A DNA stretch of 64,000 bases from positions 12,219,001 to 12,283,000 of the forward strand of contig CM073593.1 of the NCBI GenBank assembly GCA_037074705.1, given 5' to 3'. This document shows positions 1-11,420 of this stretch, piece by piece. Under the pieces are notes generated by a model. It had not been told where the DNA came from, did not search any database, and saw nothing but the letters and a program-made list of their open reading frames with translations. The number at the start of each line of letters is the position of its first letter. Position 1 is the first letter of the stretch. The stretch is from Zhengitettix transpicula. Its lineage: Eukaryota > Arthropoda > Insecta > Orthoptera > Tetrigidae. The position numbers and the translations under genes are program-made.

Positions 1-161
1 ATAAAATCGTGTGTCATTTTGGTAATATTTTAAAGTCTTTTCTAGGACTTTTAATATTTCGTCAGTAAAGGATATAGGTTAAATAATACTACATATAAAA
101 GGAGAACTCCATATACTCGTCAGTAAAACAGATTTACAACAGTTCGGAATTTATTGAAGGC

Positions 162-785
162 AATCTGGGTGCCGGCGTTGCCCGGGTTTCCATAATTAAA
201 CTCAACGACATCCATAACCCCGAATTTGACACCAGTCTCAGTTGTTTTTGCGTTCTTTTTATGTAACGCCCGTCCATCCCATCCCTAAGGGTGCTCCCCT
301 CCCATGCCAAAAGGGGCTGAAATTATACACAAAAATATCTGGAGAATAACTATCTATCTCATTAACCCTACAAGTTTCCTTCCACAGAAATATCGCCCGT
401 TTGAGCATGTTTTAAAATTTCCACCCCGTCAACATTCGCCTCTTAGAGTTAAATGGCAAGTTGAATGCCATAATTCAACTCAGCGACATCCATAACCCGG
501 GATTTGTCAACAGTATCCGTTGGTTTTCTCTTTATTTTTATGTAACGCCACTCTACCCCCAACCCTAATGGTGCTTTCCGTTATATGACGAAAGGGGTTA
601 AAATTGTACACAATAAATATGGGGATATACAGTATCAATCTCAATGACCCCGACAAAAATTTACTCGACGCATATATGGGCCGTTGTACGATGTTTTAGA
701 ATTTCCACCCTCGCTCTGGGGGTGCTAGCCGTGTCTTACCCCTACAGTGTTTGTTATCAGTTTGATAGGAACTCGTGTACGAAAT
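162..785 (+). repeat. T-family repeat, copy T1
   Basis: The block opens with GGTGCCGGCGTTGCCCGGG, the same start seen at 61,401 and, reversed, at 48,880-48,906 and 54,653-54,690. It contains about two degenerate units. The marker GACATCCATAACCC recurs at 207 and 485 (about 278 bp apart), followed each time by a GTAACGCC...CCCTAA(G/T)GGTGCT segment and then an AAAGGGG(C/T)T(G/A)AAATT segment. The small open frames inside it are not conserved between units and are not called as genes. It looks non-coding; its class is unknown. Confidence 0.7.
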
Positions 786-2297
786 TTTGTCAAATTTGCT
801 TCACATGTGTAGATTTTTATGCGAAACATACACACAAACACTCTATTTTATTGTCTGATTTCAATAATAAATTATCATAAAATAGTAAAGCATCCCCACA
901 TTTTTCAAAGTTAACATGAAAAACCTGTATGAAGTAAATTGAAATTTCACAAATCTAAAATCAACAGTTTCCTATTAATTTAATTTCTTAATTAAATAAT
1001 CATATATTTTTTATCATTCACTACAAAACATAAAATGTAAATTTCTTAATACAATTTAGACGTTGAAGTAATTTTTGGCGTTTGCCATCATCAGTTTTAT
1101 TCCAAAAATTTTTTTGTTTATAATTTCTACAGTAAAAATATAAAATTCAACTAGTGTAATAGAGTATACTCATTAAAATTATTATGTTAGTGTCACAACG
1201 ACGGAAGTAACAAATTATACGCGGCTAATGAGTCTTTATAACTTTATTTCTGACAATGATCAATATTAAATACTTTCGGTGTAACCAAAATGAATTCAAG
1301 TACCACTTTCCAAAATTCCGGAAGAGTTAAATAAAAAAAATGATTTTGTAGCTGGAGATGATAAGATAAAACTAAAGACAATTAATTATCTCTTTAGATA
1401 TTTTCTTAATATACCATTTAAACTGATATAAAGATTTTAAATTAAATAAAATGTGTGATATAAATAACGGTAAACGGTGATAGAATTATTCAGAACAATA
1501 AATATGCGTTAAGTTACAATAACGTAAGAATTTTTAATTAATAATTGTGTTATACATGAATATACTATATACAAGTGTATTAATATTCAAACATCGAAGA
1601 TTTTCCCGGTGTATATTCTGAAGAGTTCTTGGGTATCCACCCATTTCGATGGCGTAATCAACCAAAATAAAAAATACGGGACTATCCAATTAAATAATTT
1701 CTATACGGGAAGTTATTTAACTTTTTTCGTAAATAAAGAGTACTGTCATCAAGTGCCAAATTCCATAATTTTTTAGACTTATATTCGAAATACACCGTGG
1801 AAGAAATTCAGTTAATTTTCAATCATCTTTGTCGTGTTAAAATGAGCGGCATTAAGGAATTAGTTTCCAGTGTTGCACCTATGCAGGTCTGAACAATGCA
1901 CGCTCGTCCTTGGACGCGTGCTAGCGTATTCTTGTACCGCGCTAATGGGGGTTAAAGTTGGCTATTAACCCTTTACGTCCCAAGGGACACAAACGAGGAA
2001 CAGGCTATTTTTTGTTCTCGGCTGAACCAGGATTTCCCCGCTGATGAGAATTTGATGGCAGTTATAATAACTCAGACCTGCAGTTTGGTATGTCTGCGTC
2101 TTCTGCAATGAGAACGAACGAGCCAAGATTTACTGAATATCTTAAAGGATGTAAATGAGCTGATATTGCTAAGCATCTAACCCTGACCTACGTATAAAAG
2201 TACCATCAGCATAATTAATTAATGACCGAAATATTGATAAACTGACAATGATTTAAATTTAAACATTCCTTATTAAATTTATATTGCTTATCACTCC
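786..2297. other. AT-rich stretch, no gene recognised
   Basis: No coding pattern or recognisable element was found. At about 1,965 there is TTAACCCTTTACGTCCC, which resembles a piggyBac-type end (TTAA target followed by CCCTTT). Because the opposite end was not found, this is only a hint. Confidence 0.4.
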
Positions 2298-2486
2298 TTT
2301 TTTTACATATTGATTTATTTACAGTCGCATCATCAGCTCAACTCTTTATGGCAACTAATCTTGCTTTATCGGGGAACTGATTTGACGATAGTTTCTCTTA
2401 CGCACACAAACATTCATGCCCTCGCCAGGATTCCAACCCGTAACCTCTGTGATGCGAGGCAGTCAAGCTGACCACTACACCACAGC
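2298..2486 (-). mobile_element. tRNA-derived SINE
   Basis: Read on the minus strand from 2,486, the sequence begins with a tRNA-like head. TGGTGTAGTGGTCAGC fits an RNA polymerase III A box, and GGTTGGAATCC (minus strand of 2,428-2,438) fits a B box with one change from the usual GGTTCGAATCC. A tRNA-unrelated body follows. It ends in TGATGATGCGACTGTAAATAA and an A-rich tail near 2,298. The same tail occurs in inverted orientation at 17,838-17,933 and 18,232-18,330. It is not a functional tRNA gene, since the acceptor stem does not close convincingly. Confidence 0.7.
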
Positions 2487-3217
2487 TTATCTCTTTATCA
2501 ATACAAATTTGAGGTAATTGATTATCACAGTGATATGTTCGGTACAACCAATTCGTCCCAACAACATTCCTGTTCGGAACAGTCTACGAAACCAGTTCCC
2601 CAAAGTAGGAAACTAATATATCGAAACAAACCACTATTGGAATCCATTTGAATGTAATTGGGCTCTTATATTATTCTAAATTATTTATAGTCAATTAAAC
2701 ATTGACCGGCCTCAAAACAGCTTTACATATTTTAATAAGAATTTTAGAAATCAGTAAAATAAATAAAATTATGATACGGACACTTAGATTATTACTTTGT
2801 TAAAGACTCAAGTCTTCAGATGCGGCCTCTGATTTTGTTGTTTGCTCTCGTCGAGGACCCGCAAACACCTTCCCCTCTGGACAATGGTAATCACTTTGTC
2901 TCACGTTACGGAAAGCCGACGGGGGGATCCTAACAAAAGGGAGTTGCTAGACAGCAAGGAGCCGTCCAGGCAAAACACTCAAAGGACCGATCGCTAAATG
3001 GCTTCATGTTACTCGATGCAGCATGTGGTTTTTTCGAACAACCCAGATAAATAATATGGATGGGAAAAAATCAAACTGCATGTGTCAGTTAAAAGATTAT
3101 TAAAATTTGCTTATTATAAATAAAAAAACAGTGTTAACATCATAATAGAAACAAAATTCACACCTTCAAGACAATAACACGATGAATTAACGACCCGTAT
3201 AACAGAAAAAAAAAGCA
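2487..3217. other. no gene recognised
   Basis: Mixed-composition DNA with a slightly GC-richer part at about 2,820-3,010. No open frame, repeat family member or RNA gene could be supported. Confidence 0.4.
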
Positions 3218-3219
3218 GA

Positions 3220-4083
3220 AATTAATATTTAACAGTATAATTTGAAATTTATAGACGTTTCGATACTAAAGCCACTGTTACAACACTTTACAAAGAATAT
3301 AAATACAGAATATAAATGCCATCGGAAGAGCGTGGGACAAGTACCCAATGCCTGACCTACCTGATGCAGGTTTTCTAGGGTTTGTCCTGCATCACTTTTA
3401 GGGAAATGCCGGGTAGGATCCTTAAAATAAAGTCTGGGGGTCAAGGTTAACCCTTGGCTACCTTCCTCTACCCTTTCCTCATCCCAAATTTTAAATACTT
3501 TCCTATGCTATTAAAGCGGAGTTACCACCATGTACATTACCCTCAAATAGCCTGTTTCCTTAACAAAATAGTATTTAATAAGCCACCATAAATACAGTTT
3601 AAATGAGAAGTGTCCTGTTTAACATTTAAAGAAAATTTGTTGGACTTAATATGTAACATTTCTGAGATTGACCTTTTATTAAAATTAGTTTCATTATAAA
3701 GAATAATAGTATTATCAAAATTGAAAGAATGATTAAGATCCAGACAATGTTTTGTAATAGGAGAATGCTTATAAGGTGAAAGTTTTACATTGGTTTTATG
3801 TTCCTATATTTTATTTAATAAAGATTGTTCGGTCTGGCCGATATAACAAACTGCGCAATTATTGCAACTATCTTTATAAACGACATTATGGAAATCCATA
3901 GTATTAAGACAATTTTTATGTTTTTTAACAAAATAAGACAGAGAATTAATAGATTTAAAAATTACAGAGATATGTAATTAATTCTAATATTAATGAATTT
4001 GACAATAAAATCAGCAGAATAATTATTATTAAAATTTTGAATATATTGAATTAGGGTTCTCAGTATGAATCTTGATTTCATAT
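3220..4083 (-). pseudogene. Penelope-like element remnant P1 with GIY-YIG domain
   Basis: On the minus strand, 4,083 down to 3,560 translates in pieces to a Penelope-type C-terminal endonuclease. It has a Cys-rich lead-in and the motif CAVCYIGQTEQSLLNKI, then EHKTNVKLSPYKHSPITKH, then an NETNFNKRSISEMLHIKSN stretch. GIY-YIG endonucleases of PLEs have this order: a YIGQT core, a conserved EH, then a Glu-containing ISEMLHI helix. At least one in-frame stop interrupts it just before EHK. Downstream in the element's own direction the sequence is broken by an S-family insertion (3,318-3,559). It then resumes at 3,310-3,220 with the PLE tail TTCTTTGTAAAGTGTTGTAA and ...CGAAACGTC. A closely related protein piece is found at 22,399-22,629. 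The reverse transcriptase domain was not recognised, so this is a 5'-truncated dead copy. Confidence 0.75.
3318..3559 (+). repeat. S-family repeat S1, nested in P1
   Basis: Partial S copy running from GCCATCGGAAGAGCGTGGGA to the terminal AATAGCCTGTTTCC. It interrupts the Penelope-like remnant: GIY-YIG sequence lies on one side and the PLE tail on the other. It is therefore younger than P1. Confidence 0.75.
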
Positions 4084-4085
4084 TA

Positions 4086-4215
4086 TTTGTAAAGTATTGT
4101 AATTTTGGCTATATCTCTTCAGTCTGACGATATTATTGACAAGGATCACTACAGTTGATCAAAACGTCTACAAATTTCAAATCTTGTCTTAATTTCAACT
4201 TAATGGTCTTATCTG
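4086..4215 (+). repeat. PLE tail in opposite orientation to P1
   Basis: The sequence TTTGTAAAGTATTGTAATTT, then CTGACGA (4,124-4,130), GATCA/TGATC hairpin arms (4,144-4,148 and 4,156-4,160) and AAAACGTC match the tails at 22,640-22,735 and 24,080-24,165. It lies head-to-head with P1, giving an inverted pair. Thirteen bases separate CTGACGA from the hairpin and GAAA reads AAAA, so a working ribozyme is unlikely here. Confidence 0.6.
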
Positions 4216-4584
4216 CGCTAAGTTAATATTTCATTGTAGTTTATTAAAACCCACGTTCTTATTAACTGTCGTTTACGTCCACCCTTAACAGGCCAATTTA
4301 AAGTAAAGAATTTTGTAACACATGATATAACATTTTAAGTAATTATATAAATAAATTTATTTATATTAAATTTACAGTTTAATAATTACTAACTAATGTT
4401 TAAGATTTATAATATTATAATAATATCGTATTACGACAAAAATTAACATTTATCCAGATCATTATTTTGTTCACAAATAATCTCCCGGACAAAGCAATTT
4501 GCCTTCCTCGTCCGAGTTTTTAAATAATTATATGTATTCCCCTGAGTGAGAAAATTTTTCATTAACAAAAATATTATATATACC

Positions 4585-4616
4585 GACGTTTCGTCCTAGT
4601 TTTAGGATCTCTTCAG
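4585..4616 (-). ncRNA. hammerhead-like motif, A lineage (A1)
   Basis: The minus strand reads CTGAAGA, then a hairpin (TCCTA - AAAC - TAGGA), then CGAAACGTC. This follows the hammerhead order CUGANGA - stem II - GAAA - NUH, with an extra GA before the hairpin. ACGT in GAAACGTC is self-complementary, as in short-stem-III hammerheads that act as dimers. Stem I was not convincing. A related plus-strand copy lies at 5,050-5,081, forming an inverted pair. Confidence 0.4.
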
Positions 4617-4725
4617 GTTTTTTCTACTTTTTATATAAGTAGAGAATTTTTTTAATAACAATTATACAATAAAAAATGAAAAAAATTTCGTGTCAAGTAC
4701 AGTTGTGTCGCTCTAGCCTCTTCTT

Positions 4726-4768
4726 CGCACCTGACGAAAGGAACAAGGTTCCCAGAAACGTTCTGTGG
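4726..4768 (+). ncRNA. hammerhead-like motif, B lineage (B2)
   Basis: The order is CGCAC, CTGACGA (4,731-4,737), AA, GGAAC-AAG-GTTCC (a perfect 5-bp hairpin, 4,740-4,752), CA, GAAAC (4,755-4,759), GTT (4,760-4,762), then CTGTGG. The flanks CGCA and TGTG can pair as stem I after one C-C mismatch. The AA/CA internal loop between core and hairpin departs from the canonical hammerhead. Confidence 0.45.
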
Positions 4769-4852
4769 TATTTATATTATCGATTTTTGTCTGAATTGGC
4801 TATCTTTATTATTAATTATACAGTAGATTAATTAAATTAATTTTACTTACAG

Positions 4853-4934
4853 TTTCATATATAAATCATACAAAAAATTCTTTTCGGCCACAGAACCACG
4901 CCTGAAAAGTTTTCGTATGATTTATATATGAAAT
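4853..4934. repeat. long imperfect hairpin
   Basis: TTTCATATATAAATCATAC on the left is the reverse complement of GTATGATTTATATATGAAA on the right. The arms continue inward with small differences and surround a short GC-richer loop. It lies between the A1 and A2 motifs, so it is probably part of that inverted PLE-type structure. Confidence 0.7.
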
Positions 4935-5049
4935 TTTAAGTAAAATAAAATTAATTAAAAAAAATTGAAATTAATTGGAAAAAATGTAATTATTAAAAAT
5001 ATTTATGTAGACCTACTTACATTTTTAATTTCTAAATTAGAGAGTAAAC

Positions 5050-5081
5050 CTGAAGAGGTCTTAAAACAAGGAGAAAACTTC
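5050..5081 (+). ncRNA. hammerhead-like motif, A lineage (A2)
   Basis: CTGAAGAGGTCTTAAAACAA is followed by GGAGAAAACTTC. This is a decayed version of the A1 motif in the opposite orientation: GAAAC has become GAAAAC and GTC has become TTC. It is kept as evidence for the inverted pair rather than as a working RNA. Confidence 0.35.
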
Positions 5082-5530
5082 GATATATATATTTTTTTGT
5101 TAATAATCAATTTTCTGACTTAATGCTGTTTCATTTATAATGTTCTGATATAAGTGTCAAATATTTTTCAATCAAAATGAATGAGTCTCCCACAAGCCTC
5201 TGGACACTGACTTGTCAATTTACGGAAACTATTTATTGTAAATATCGAAATTATTGTATATTGAAATATGACAGATAATTATATTTCATACCTTATGTTT
5301 TCATACATTTTGAGCTTCCATCATACATTTGCAAACTGTGTAGAGTAAACGCAATTCTCGGCCTAGGAAGCGTAAATTCGTATCTAAAGGTGGGAGCAGT
5401 TTAAGTCACCGAAATGAATTTGAATCTTTGGTTCCTCCACAAACTCCCCCCCCCCCAAATAAAAAAAATTCTCTATTATTAGATTGAAAGGTGTATTAAG
5501 ATAATTTTATATTATTTTATGAAGTATATA

Positions 5531-6642
5531 TTGTAATACCAATTAATTAGGCCATTAATTGTTTCGACATAAAATTTGAATTGTTTGAGAAATCCATTAA
5601 AACGGTCTGATCGTACAAAGCGACAACGGAAAAGCGAACTCACTTTCTTTGTCAAAAAGTCAAAAATGGTGTATGCGCGCTCAAACTAGGGAGGAGAAGT
5701 AGAAGTTCAGTTCGTGGAAAAATATCGTGAGGAGGAGAACAAGTAATATAACTGTTAATTGGTGGCGGGACATTTCAGAGGACGGAACAAATAATACTAG
5801 AGCAGAGACAAGCCGTCGTTAATGTATTATTAAACAAAGTTGTGAATTTAAGACAAAGTAAAAACATTCACGGAAGTATTACATCGTAAATATCGCTAAG
5901 TAAAAAGCAGTTTACGTCTATAGCCAGCCAGGAAAGGAAGTCAGCAGTTTACGTCTATAGCCAGCCGGAATAGTAAAGTTGCAGTTTAAGTCCAACACAG
6001 TAAAAGACTAACAAATCTACGAATCATAGGATTCGTATAAGACATCTGATAGTTGACATTCAGGTTGGATCATCCAATTTCCTGGGAGTCTATCAATTTT
6101 GACTTCAATAGTGTCGATATTTATAATCAGTGTATAATTTTTCAATAGTGTATTTCCGAAACCAAAAAGAATGCTGGTACCAGCTGGACAGATGTAAGTA
6201 ACAAAACCAAAACTAATGATTAATTGTAAAATTTATTAAAGGATATGGTCAGATTTCGTTCTTTTTTAATTGTCAATCAAAGTTAATTTCTTTCTATCGA
6301 CATATTGTTAGGTAAATGTGAACTGTTTGTTAATAAGATTTTAAAATCAATTTGTTGTGTCCATTATCAAACCCAGTAGAGGCCCTGGGACAGAGATAGA
6401 AAGATCTCAAATTTTTGTTGTAATTATTTTTGTTGCCACAAAATAAATATATCTTTTGTTTGATAATTTCGATCTTTTCATTTAATAAAAAGCCTTCCAT
6501 TTAATTATTACATTTTGGCGCTTCACCACGTGAGGCAAATTAGTTAAATTAATTAACGATTAATTGTTGTTCATTACATATTGGCTACTACAACGTGGGG
6601 CAAATTAAATCAAATAAATTATTAATTGTTAATTATTATAAT
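5531..6642 (+). mobile_element. U-family element U1
   Basis: Starts TTGTAATACCAATTAATTAG, next to a short TATATA run, and ends in an ATTATTATAATA region. Internal landmarks shared with the other U copies are GCTGGTACCAGCTGGACAG followed by ATGTAAGTAAC (a good splice-donor-like GTAAGT), a TTATCAAACCCAGTAGAG box, and two boxes near the 3' end (GGCGCTTCACCACGTGAGGC and TTGGCTACTACAACGTGGGG). These two boxes loosely resemble a tRNA-Lys primer-binding site (TGGCGCCCAACGTGGGGC). No protein was found. It could be an LTR-type (solo LTR or small LTR element) or a TIR-type non-autonomous element. Confidence 0.65.
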
Positions 6643-6689
6643 ATCTTTAATGTAACTACTGCCTTTACTGAAATGAAGAAAATATAGAA

Positions 6690-6955
6690 ATGAAAAATAT
6701 ACGTCTGATTGAAAATTAATGATAAAATAAATTGCCAAATACAGACTAAATAAGTGGTTATATGAATACTACACGTTTCTGGGATCCTTGTTCTTTTCTT
6801 CACGTACTTTTGAGTTTTGTCAACTGACGACTGCAGTTGTGTCGCTAGGCTCTTCTTGCACCTGAAGAAAGGAACAAGGAGCCCAGAAACGTTGTGTGGT
6901 ATGTATATTATCAATTCTTTTGTCTGCATTTGGCTAATTTTCTTTTATTTTGAAG
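6690..6955. repeat. B-lineage inverted pair of PLE tails
   Basis: The left arm (ACACGTTTCTGGGATCCTTG at 6,771 onward) and the right arm (ending CCAGAAACGTTGTGTGG near 6,898) are reverse-complementary. Outside them, CAGACTAAATAAGTGGTTATATGAATA and ATTATCAATTCTTTTGTCTG are also related as inverted copies. The layout matches the pair at 54,930-55,185. Confidence 0.6.
6857..6898 (+). ncRNA. hammerhead-like motif, B lineage (B1)
   Basis: TGCAC, then CTGAAGA (6,862-6,868), a partly decayed hairpin (GGAAC...GAGCC), GAAAC (6,886-6,890), GTT, then GTGTG. TGCAC and GTGTG can pair over five positions (two G-U). The hairpin is weaker than in B2 or B6. Confidence 0.4.
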
Positions 6956-7995
6956 AAAATATATTATAATTATTTTCACAAACTGGGCCAATACAAAGGG
7001 AATATAATATCAACTTGTTCAGAATTATCATCCAAGATTTTATCAAGATCTTGTATCCGCTGAAGATTGCTTGGGTGAAGACCTTGAAACGTAGAAGAGT
7101 GATCGACAGGGTAGGACAATGACAAGAATAGTCTGCACCCAAGGAAGGAAGGGAAAAATAACATTTCTCGGCACAAAGAAACTTCTGCGGCCTTCGTGGC
7201 ATGGTAGGCGTGTGGAAATTGAGTTATAAAGGAAGAGCTGTAAGACCTCGCTTTTGCGAGAAAATCCCTGGCTCCAAAGTAATACGAAACGGGGGACGTC
7301 TTGTCTGCAGTAAATCGATATTTATTTTACAAGTTTCTGTAGGGGGAAAGCGTGGGAGAAGGGAAAGCCTCAGGTACAAGCGCAGTGGTCCACTACTTAC
7401 AATTCCAATACCAAATCCTAAATTCCTGGTACAAAAAATTAAATTCAAATATATTCCAGAATTAAATAAATACTGTAGTATAATTTACGTTCTTCTACAA
7501 TAACGATCAGCATATTTTTTCAGGATAGGGCTCAAAAAACAGATATATTTTTTAAAAAGCGTAACTCTAATATTTGCATTAAAAATTTGTTATTAAACAA
7601 ATACCTTGTTTAGGTCTTCAAGTGAGACAATAATCGACCAGTATTGCCAGTCAAAATACTCTCAGGAGTTATCGAACTATACGGCCATAATCTTGGTTAA
7701 CGGTAAAAAAAAAATGAGCAAAGCTTTTCCCAATAATTAACTGATCAATATAGACATCTTCATTAAATACAGAACAACCTTATAAATTGTAAAATCCATC
7801 TGGGCTCTACTAGAGCTGTGTCAAAACATTAATAGGAACACTGCGACTCAACCAACAGGAAACCAACTTACCATCACATCGTCTGCGATTTTAATTGGAA
7901 ATGAGAACTGCAAATTTTGCATTTATATTAACTATGATTTTAGTATGATTTCCCCATTGAGTCACAATTGGAACGACTAAAAATTTGTCTGATGT
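6956..7995. other. no gene recognised
   Basis: Contains a short, moderately GC-rich patch (about 7,190-7,400) that is open in both directions for up to 100 codons. The translations match no family I know and show no domain signature. Opposite-strand open frames of similar length in the same place argue against coding. It could be an unrecognised repeat. Confidence 0.35.
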
Positions 7996-8480
7996 TTAAA
8001 CTGCCCAAGGCATGGCGAGGGGTAAGCTGCGACCCCACAGAAAACCCCTCTCCCGCCATCGGTAGGGCGTGAGACAAGTACCAAATACCCGACCTACCTG
8101 ATGCAGGTTTTTCTAGGGTTTTCCCTGCATTACTTTTAAGCGAATGCCGGGTAGGATCCTTACACTATAGCACGGGGGCCCTAATTAACCCTTGGTTACC
8201 TTCCTCCACACTTCCGCATCCCCCCATTCAAAACCCTTTCCTATGCTATAAGAGGGGAGTTTCCACTATGTGGATTACCCTATACATAGATTGTCTACAC
8301 CCAAAAAATAATAATAATGGGTTTGCGAGGGCTATTCTTTCGTAGGCAATTCCTCCGAGGGATATTCTCTCGCAGGTAGAACCTTGTAGGAGAGACACGA
8401 AGGGGCTACGTTTGGGGATGCCTTTTCCTCTCTGTTTTTGAACTAAGGATCCCACAAGCCGTGGCACCTCGGCCTGTCTT
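7996..8480 (+). repeat. S-family repeat S2 (two units in tandem)
   Basis: Starts TAAACTGCCCAAGGCATGGC and runs through GGATCCTTACACTATAGC and GGAGTTTCCACTATGTGGAT to a terminal A-rich segment near 8,305-8,320. It then restarts with the beginning of a second unit (TTTGCGAGGG...), which stops at CACCTCGGCCTGT. The head-to-tail order is the same as in the array at 38,445-39,750. Confidence 0.75.
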
Positions 8481-8499
8481 CTGCTATCTGGAACCTCGG

Positions 8500-8932
8500 A
8501 TGAGCCGCCCCTTTTTGTCAGCTAGCGGATGCCGGTCTCCTCTATGCGAAAATTGTTCAATCAGCGTGAAGCAACCATTTGCTTCACCGTGTGCAAATTA
8601 TTATGTAAATCTCTCTGTAAAAATATTTGCTTTCTTTCATGTAAAAATACAGGATCTCGCCATTCGTACTTTATATTTGCAGACTTTACTGTTTGTTGCT
8701 CTAGGTGAACTGAACTGTATTATATCTCCTCGTTGACTTTTAACTGTTTCATCTCTCGTACGCAGATTTTAGACTCCTTTACCTTTCATCGCCGATTCCA
8801 GACTGGTTCTCCAAGCGCGCGGTTTTTCAGTTTCCATTGTTAATCAAAGGAAAAGCCCGCGTTGATTGTCGCCTTTACGCATTCGTACCGCTAACAATTT
8901 AATTATATTAAAACAATTAATGGCTATTACAA
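8500..8932 (-). mobile_element. U-family element U2 (partial)
   Basis: The right edge reads ACAATTAATGGCTATTACAA and runs directly into a TATATA microsatellite (8,933-8,951). This is the 5' terminus of the U family in minus orientation. The 3' half with its landmark boxes is absent and the left junction abuts S2. Confidence 0.55.
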
Positions 8933-8951
8933 TATATATATATGTATATAT

Positions 8952-10389
8952 AGTCTGGAATATTTAACAAACAAAACTTATACATGTATTTTCTTGAAAT
9001 CATTCAGCAATCCAAAACTATTTAGGATTCTCAATGTATATAAAGCTACGAACTCCTGAAACAAATGAATTGCTGAAAGAGTAGGTTTACTATTTAATAA
9101 AGATAGAAATTTAATTGAATTAATAATGCCATTAATTGAATTACTAGTTTTAGCCTTTCAGAAGAAAAAGTGGTTATTAAAGTGTAACAGATTTATTTAT
9201 ATCTTATGTTTAGTAGAGAAAGTTGATTTTGGAGCTATTTGAATAATTTAATACTGTTAGATTTAATACAATTTTTAAGTAGAATGTTATACGTTTTTAT
9301 ATTTTTAATTTTCTATTTCGAAATTTTATTTCCTTGTTTCACTAAATTAGTCTACTTTCAGAATAACCCTATTCGTTTTGAAATTGACAGTGAATAAAGA
9401 AATTAATATCATAAATATAAAAGTTTAAGAGTAACGGAGTGTCTTTTGAAGGAAGGAGAAATGATTTTAATGATCCTTGGCGCAGATAGTGTCTAATAAA
9501 CTCAGGTTAGCAGACGGAAATAAACACGAGTTTCTCCTAGCACAAAGACAGGTTCATTGTTCTTTGCGGACAACGACCGCTGCACAGGAAGGGCCTTAGA
9601 GACCGGAAGTCGCGAAAAACTTCGCTGGCCAACTGTTCGTACATGAGTGGATATCTCTAATCTGCAAAGAACCTCAAGTCATTCAACTATCGTGTCCCAA
9701 AAGTAAGAGATGGAGTCCGGCAAGAAATTTTGAGAATCAACAAATGAAATAAACAGAACGATTCACAGATTACAGCCGAAAGCAGAGGCACATCAAAATG
9801 TTTTGTGGCGTTTAAAAATCGTTTATAAGATTTTTATATTTCATTGCTAAATGATAAGGTTTCAAAGACTTTTTATGGAAGTTTTCTATATTTAACTTAA
9901 TTATCATCTGTTTAAGAAACAAAACAAAAGAAAAACTATTAGATTAAAACACTTTATTCAGAAGTTAATACAGCAATTCTTTTAAAAATGTAGAAAATAT
10001 ATACAATACAAAATGCATTAATGATAATATTTTACAGTCAATATAGAATATTAAATACACCAAATTAGGAAAATTAAAAAAAAAACGTATTGAGAACGTG
10101 AATCAAAATAGCTGAATATTCGAATGAGACAAGGGTTCTGTAATATAGGCAATTAACTAAATTAAAATGATTTCAACAGCCAATTATCTTTGTGTGCTAG
10201 TTGAGTGAATGTCTCGAGAGGAGTGCAAACACAATATTTTTTTAAAAAAACTCTCAATTTTCAATATTTGTTACGTCTTCACCTAACCAATGCCTCGCGT
10301 AATTCAACAGACACCAATATTCACTTATAAATCTCTTTTATAAAATATAACATGTTCACAACGTTTAACAACCAAACAGAATTCACCAC
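8952..10389. other. AT-rich stretch, no gene recognised
   Basis: Long AT-rich sequence with one less AT-rich patch (about 9,480-9,700). No repeat family member or coding frame could be supported. Confidence 0.4.
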
Positions 10390-10754
10390 TTCTATTGTTG
10401 TTCTTTTTGTTTAACGATACCCAGGTACTGCAGCACTCAAGGTTTCGGGGTCGACCTCAGGAGATTTCGCTTGGGCTGCTGGTCATGTTTCCACACCTGA
10501 CGTCATCACCTGGCGGACAATCTTCCCCAACACACAAAGGCGGGGTAAACATACAATGACCATAGAGGAATTGAAACGAATTTTATGCAAACCAAGAATC
10601 AATATTTTCATACCTAATTTATAATATCCAACCATAAAAACATAAATTATTTTATACAAATGACCTGTCAAACCATTTAATCTCTCATACAATCTCCTTG
10701 GCGCTTTTAACATAATTTAATCAACTTGCGGACCATATTATTTTTCTCCAATTA

Positions 10755-11225
10755 CATCACGATGGCCACATTTGCTGACGACACATGTATTGTAGCTGCC
10801 GACGAAGACCCAATTCAAGCTTCGAAACACTTGAAAGTGCACCTGGACGAGATAGAAGATTGGACGAAACAATGAAGAGCTTCTGTAAACACGGCAAAGT
10901 ATCAACGTATTACTTTATCAGTTCGAAAAGACCTATGCACAAAAGTGAAACTATGGGCCTGCAAATCCAACCTGGAGATTCTAAGACGATTCGAAAAAAA
11001 AACACGTTAAGATACGTAATCAACGTGCGTGGTTCGTATCAAACAAAACTCCATACAAAGATTGGGAAACGTCAATTACAACAGTTGTTATCACCGGACG
11101 AAGTAACAGGCACCAGAAGAGAGTGAGCAACCATCCAAATCAACAATCAGTGAATATGATGGACAATAGTGAACATGTCTATCGAATAAAGCTACCCCAT
11201 ATTCTAGAGTTACCCTTTAGATTCC
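10755..11225 (+). pseudogene. Jockey-type LINE reverse transcriptase remnant
   Basis: From 10,762 the frame reads MATFADDTCIVAADEDPIQA and then SKHLKVHLDEIEDW. This is the FADD catalytic box of a non-LTR reverse transcriptase followed by the helix typical of the Jockey clade. A stop follows (KQ*). Further on, pieces of the C-terminal part appear in shifted frames: LWACKSNLEILRRFEK, RYVINVRGSYQTKLH, and then SNHPNQQSVNMMDNSEHVYR (like the HPN...LLDNS...RRLKR end of Jockey elements). The sequence between the palm and the C-terminus is shorter than usual, so there is an internal deletion as well as frameshifts. The copy is dead. Its flanks are W-like sequence on the left and S3 on the right. Confidence 0.75.
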
Positions 11226-11420
11226 CTTAATGGTGACTCATACCTTGAAATTCATTTACTAATTGTTCCAAGTGAACAGATTGTAAATTAGCAACAATCG
11301 AAAAAAATTACATATCGACACTAAAAGACCTCCATGAAACTCTTCCCTCATCATCCGAGATTTAAATTCTGTTCCTTCTCACAGCTAACAATACAGCAAA
11401 TGCGTACAGTAGAACCATTT

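Noticed and set aside
2419..2486. Possible tRNA gene
   Set aside because: A and B boxes are present, but the acceptor stem does not close and a SINE body and A-rich tail follow, so it is a SINE head.
4124..4168. Functional hammerhead ribozyme in the P-lineage tail
   Set aside because: Thirteen bases separate the CTGACGA core from the hairpin, and GAAA has become AAAA.
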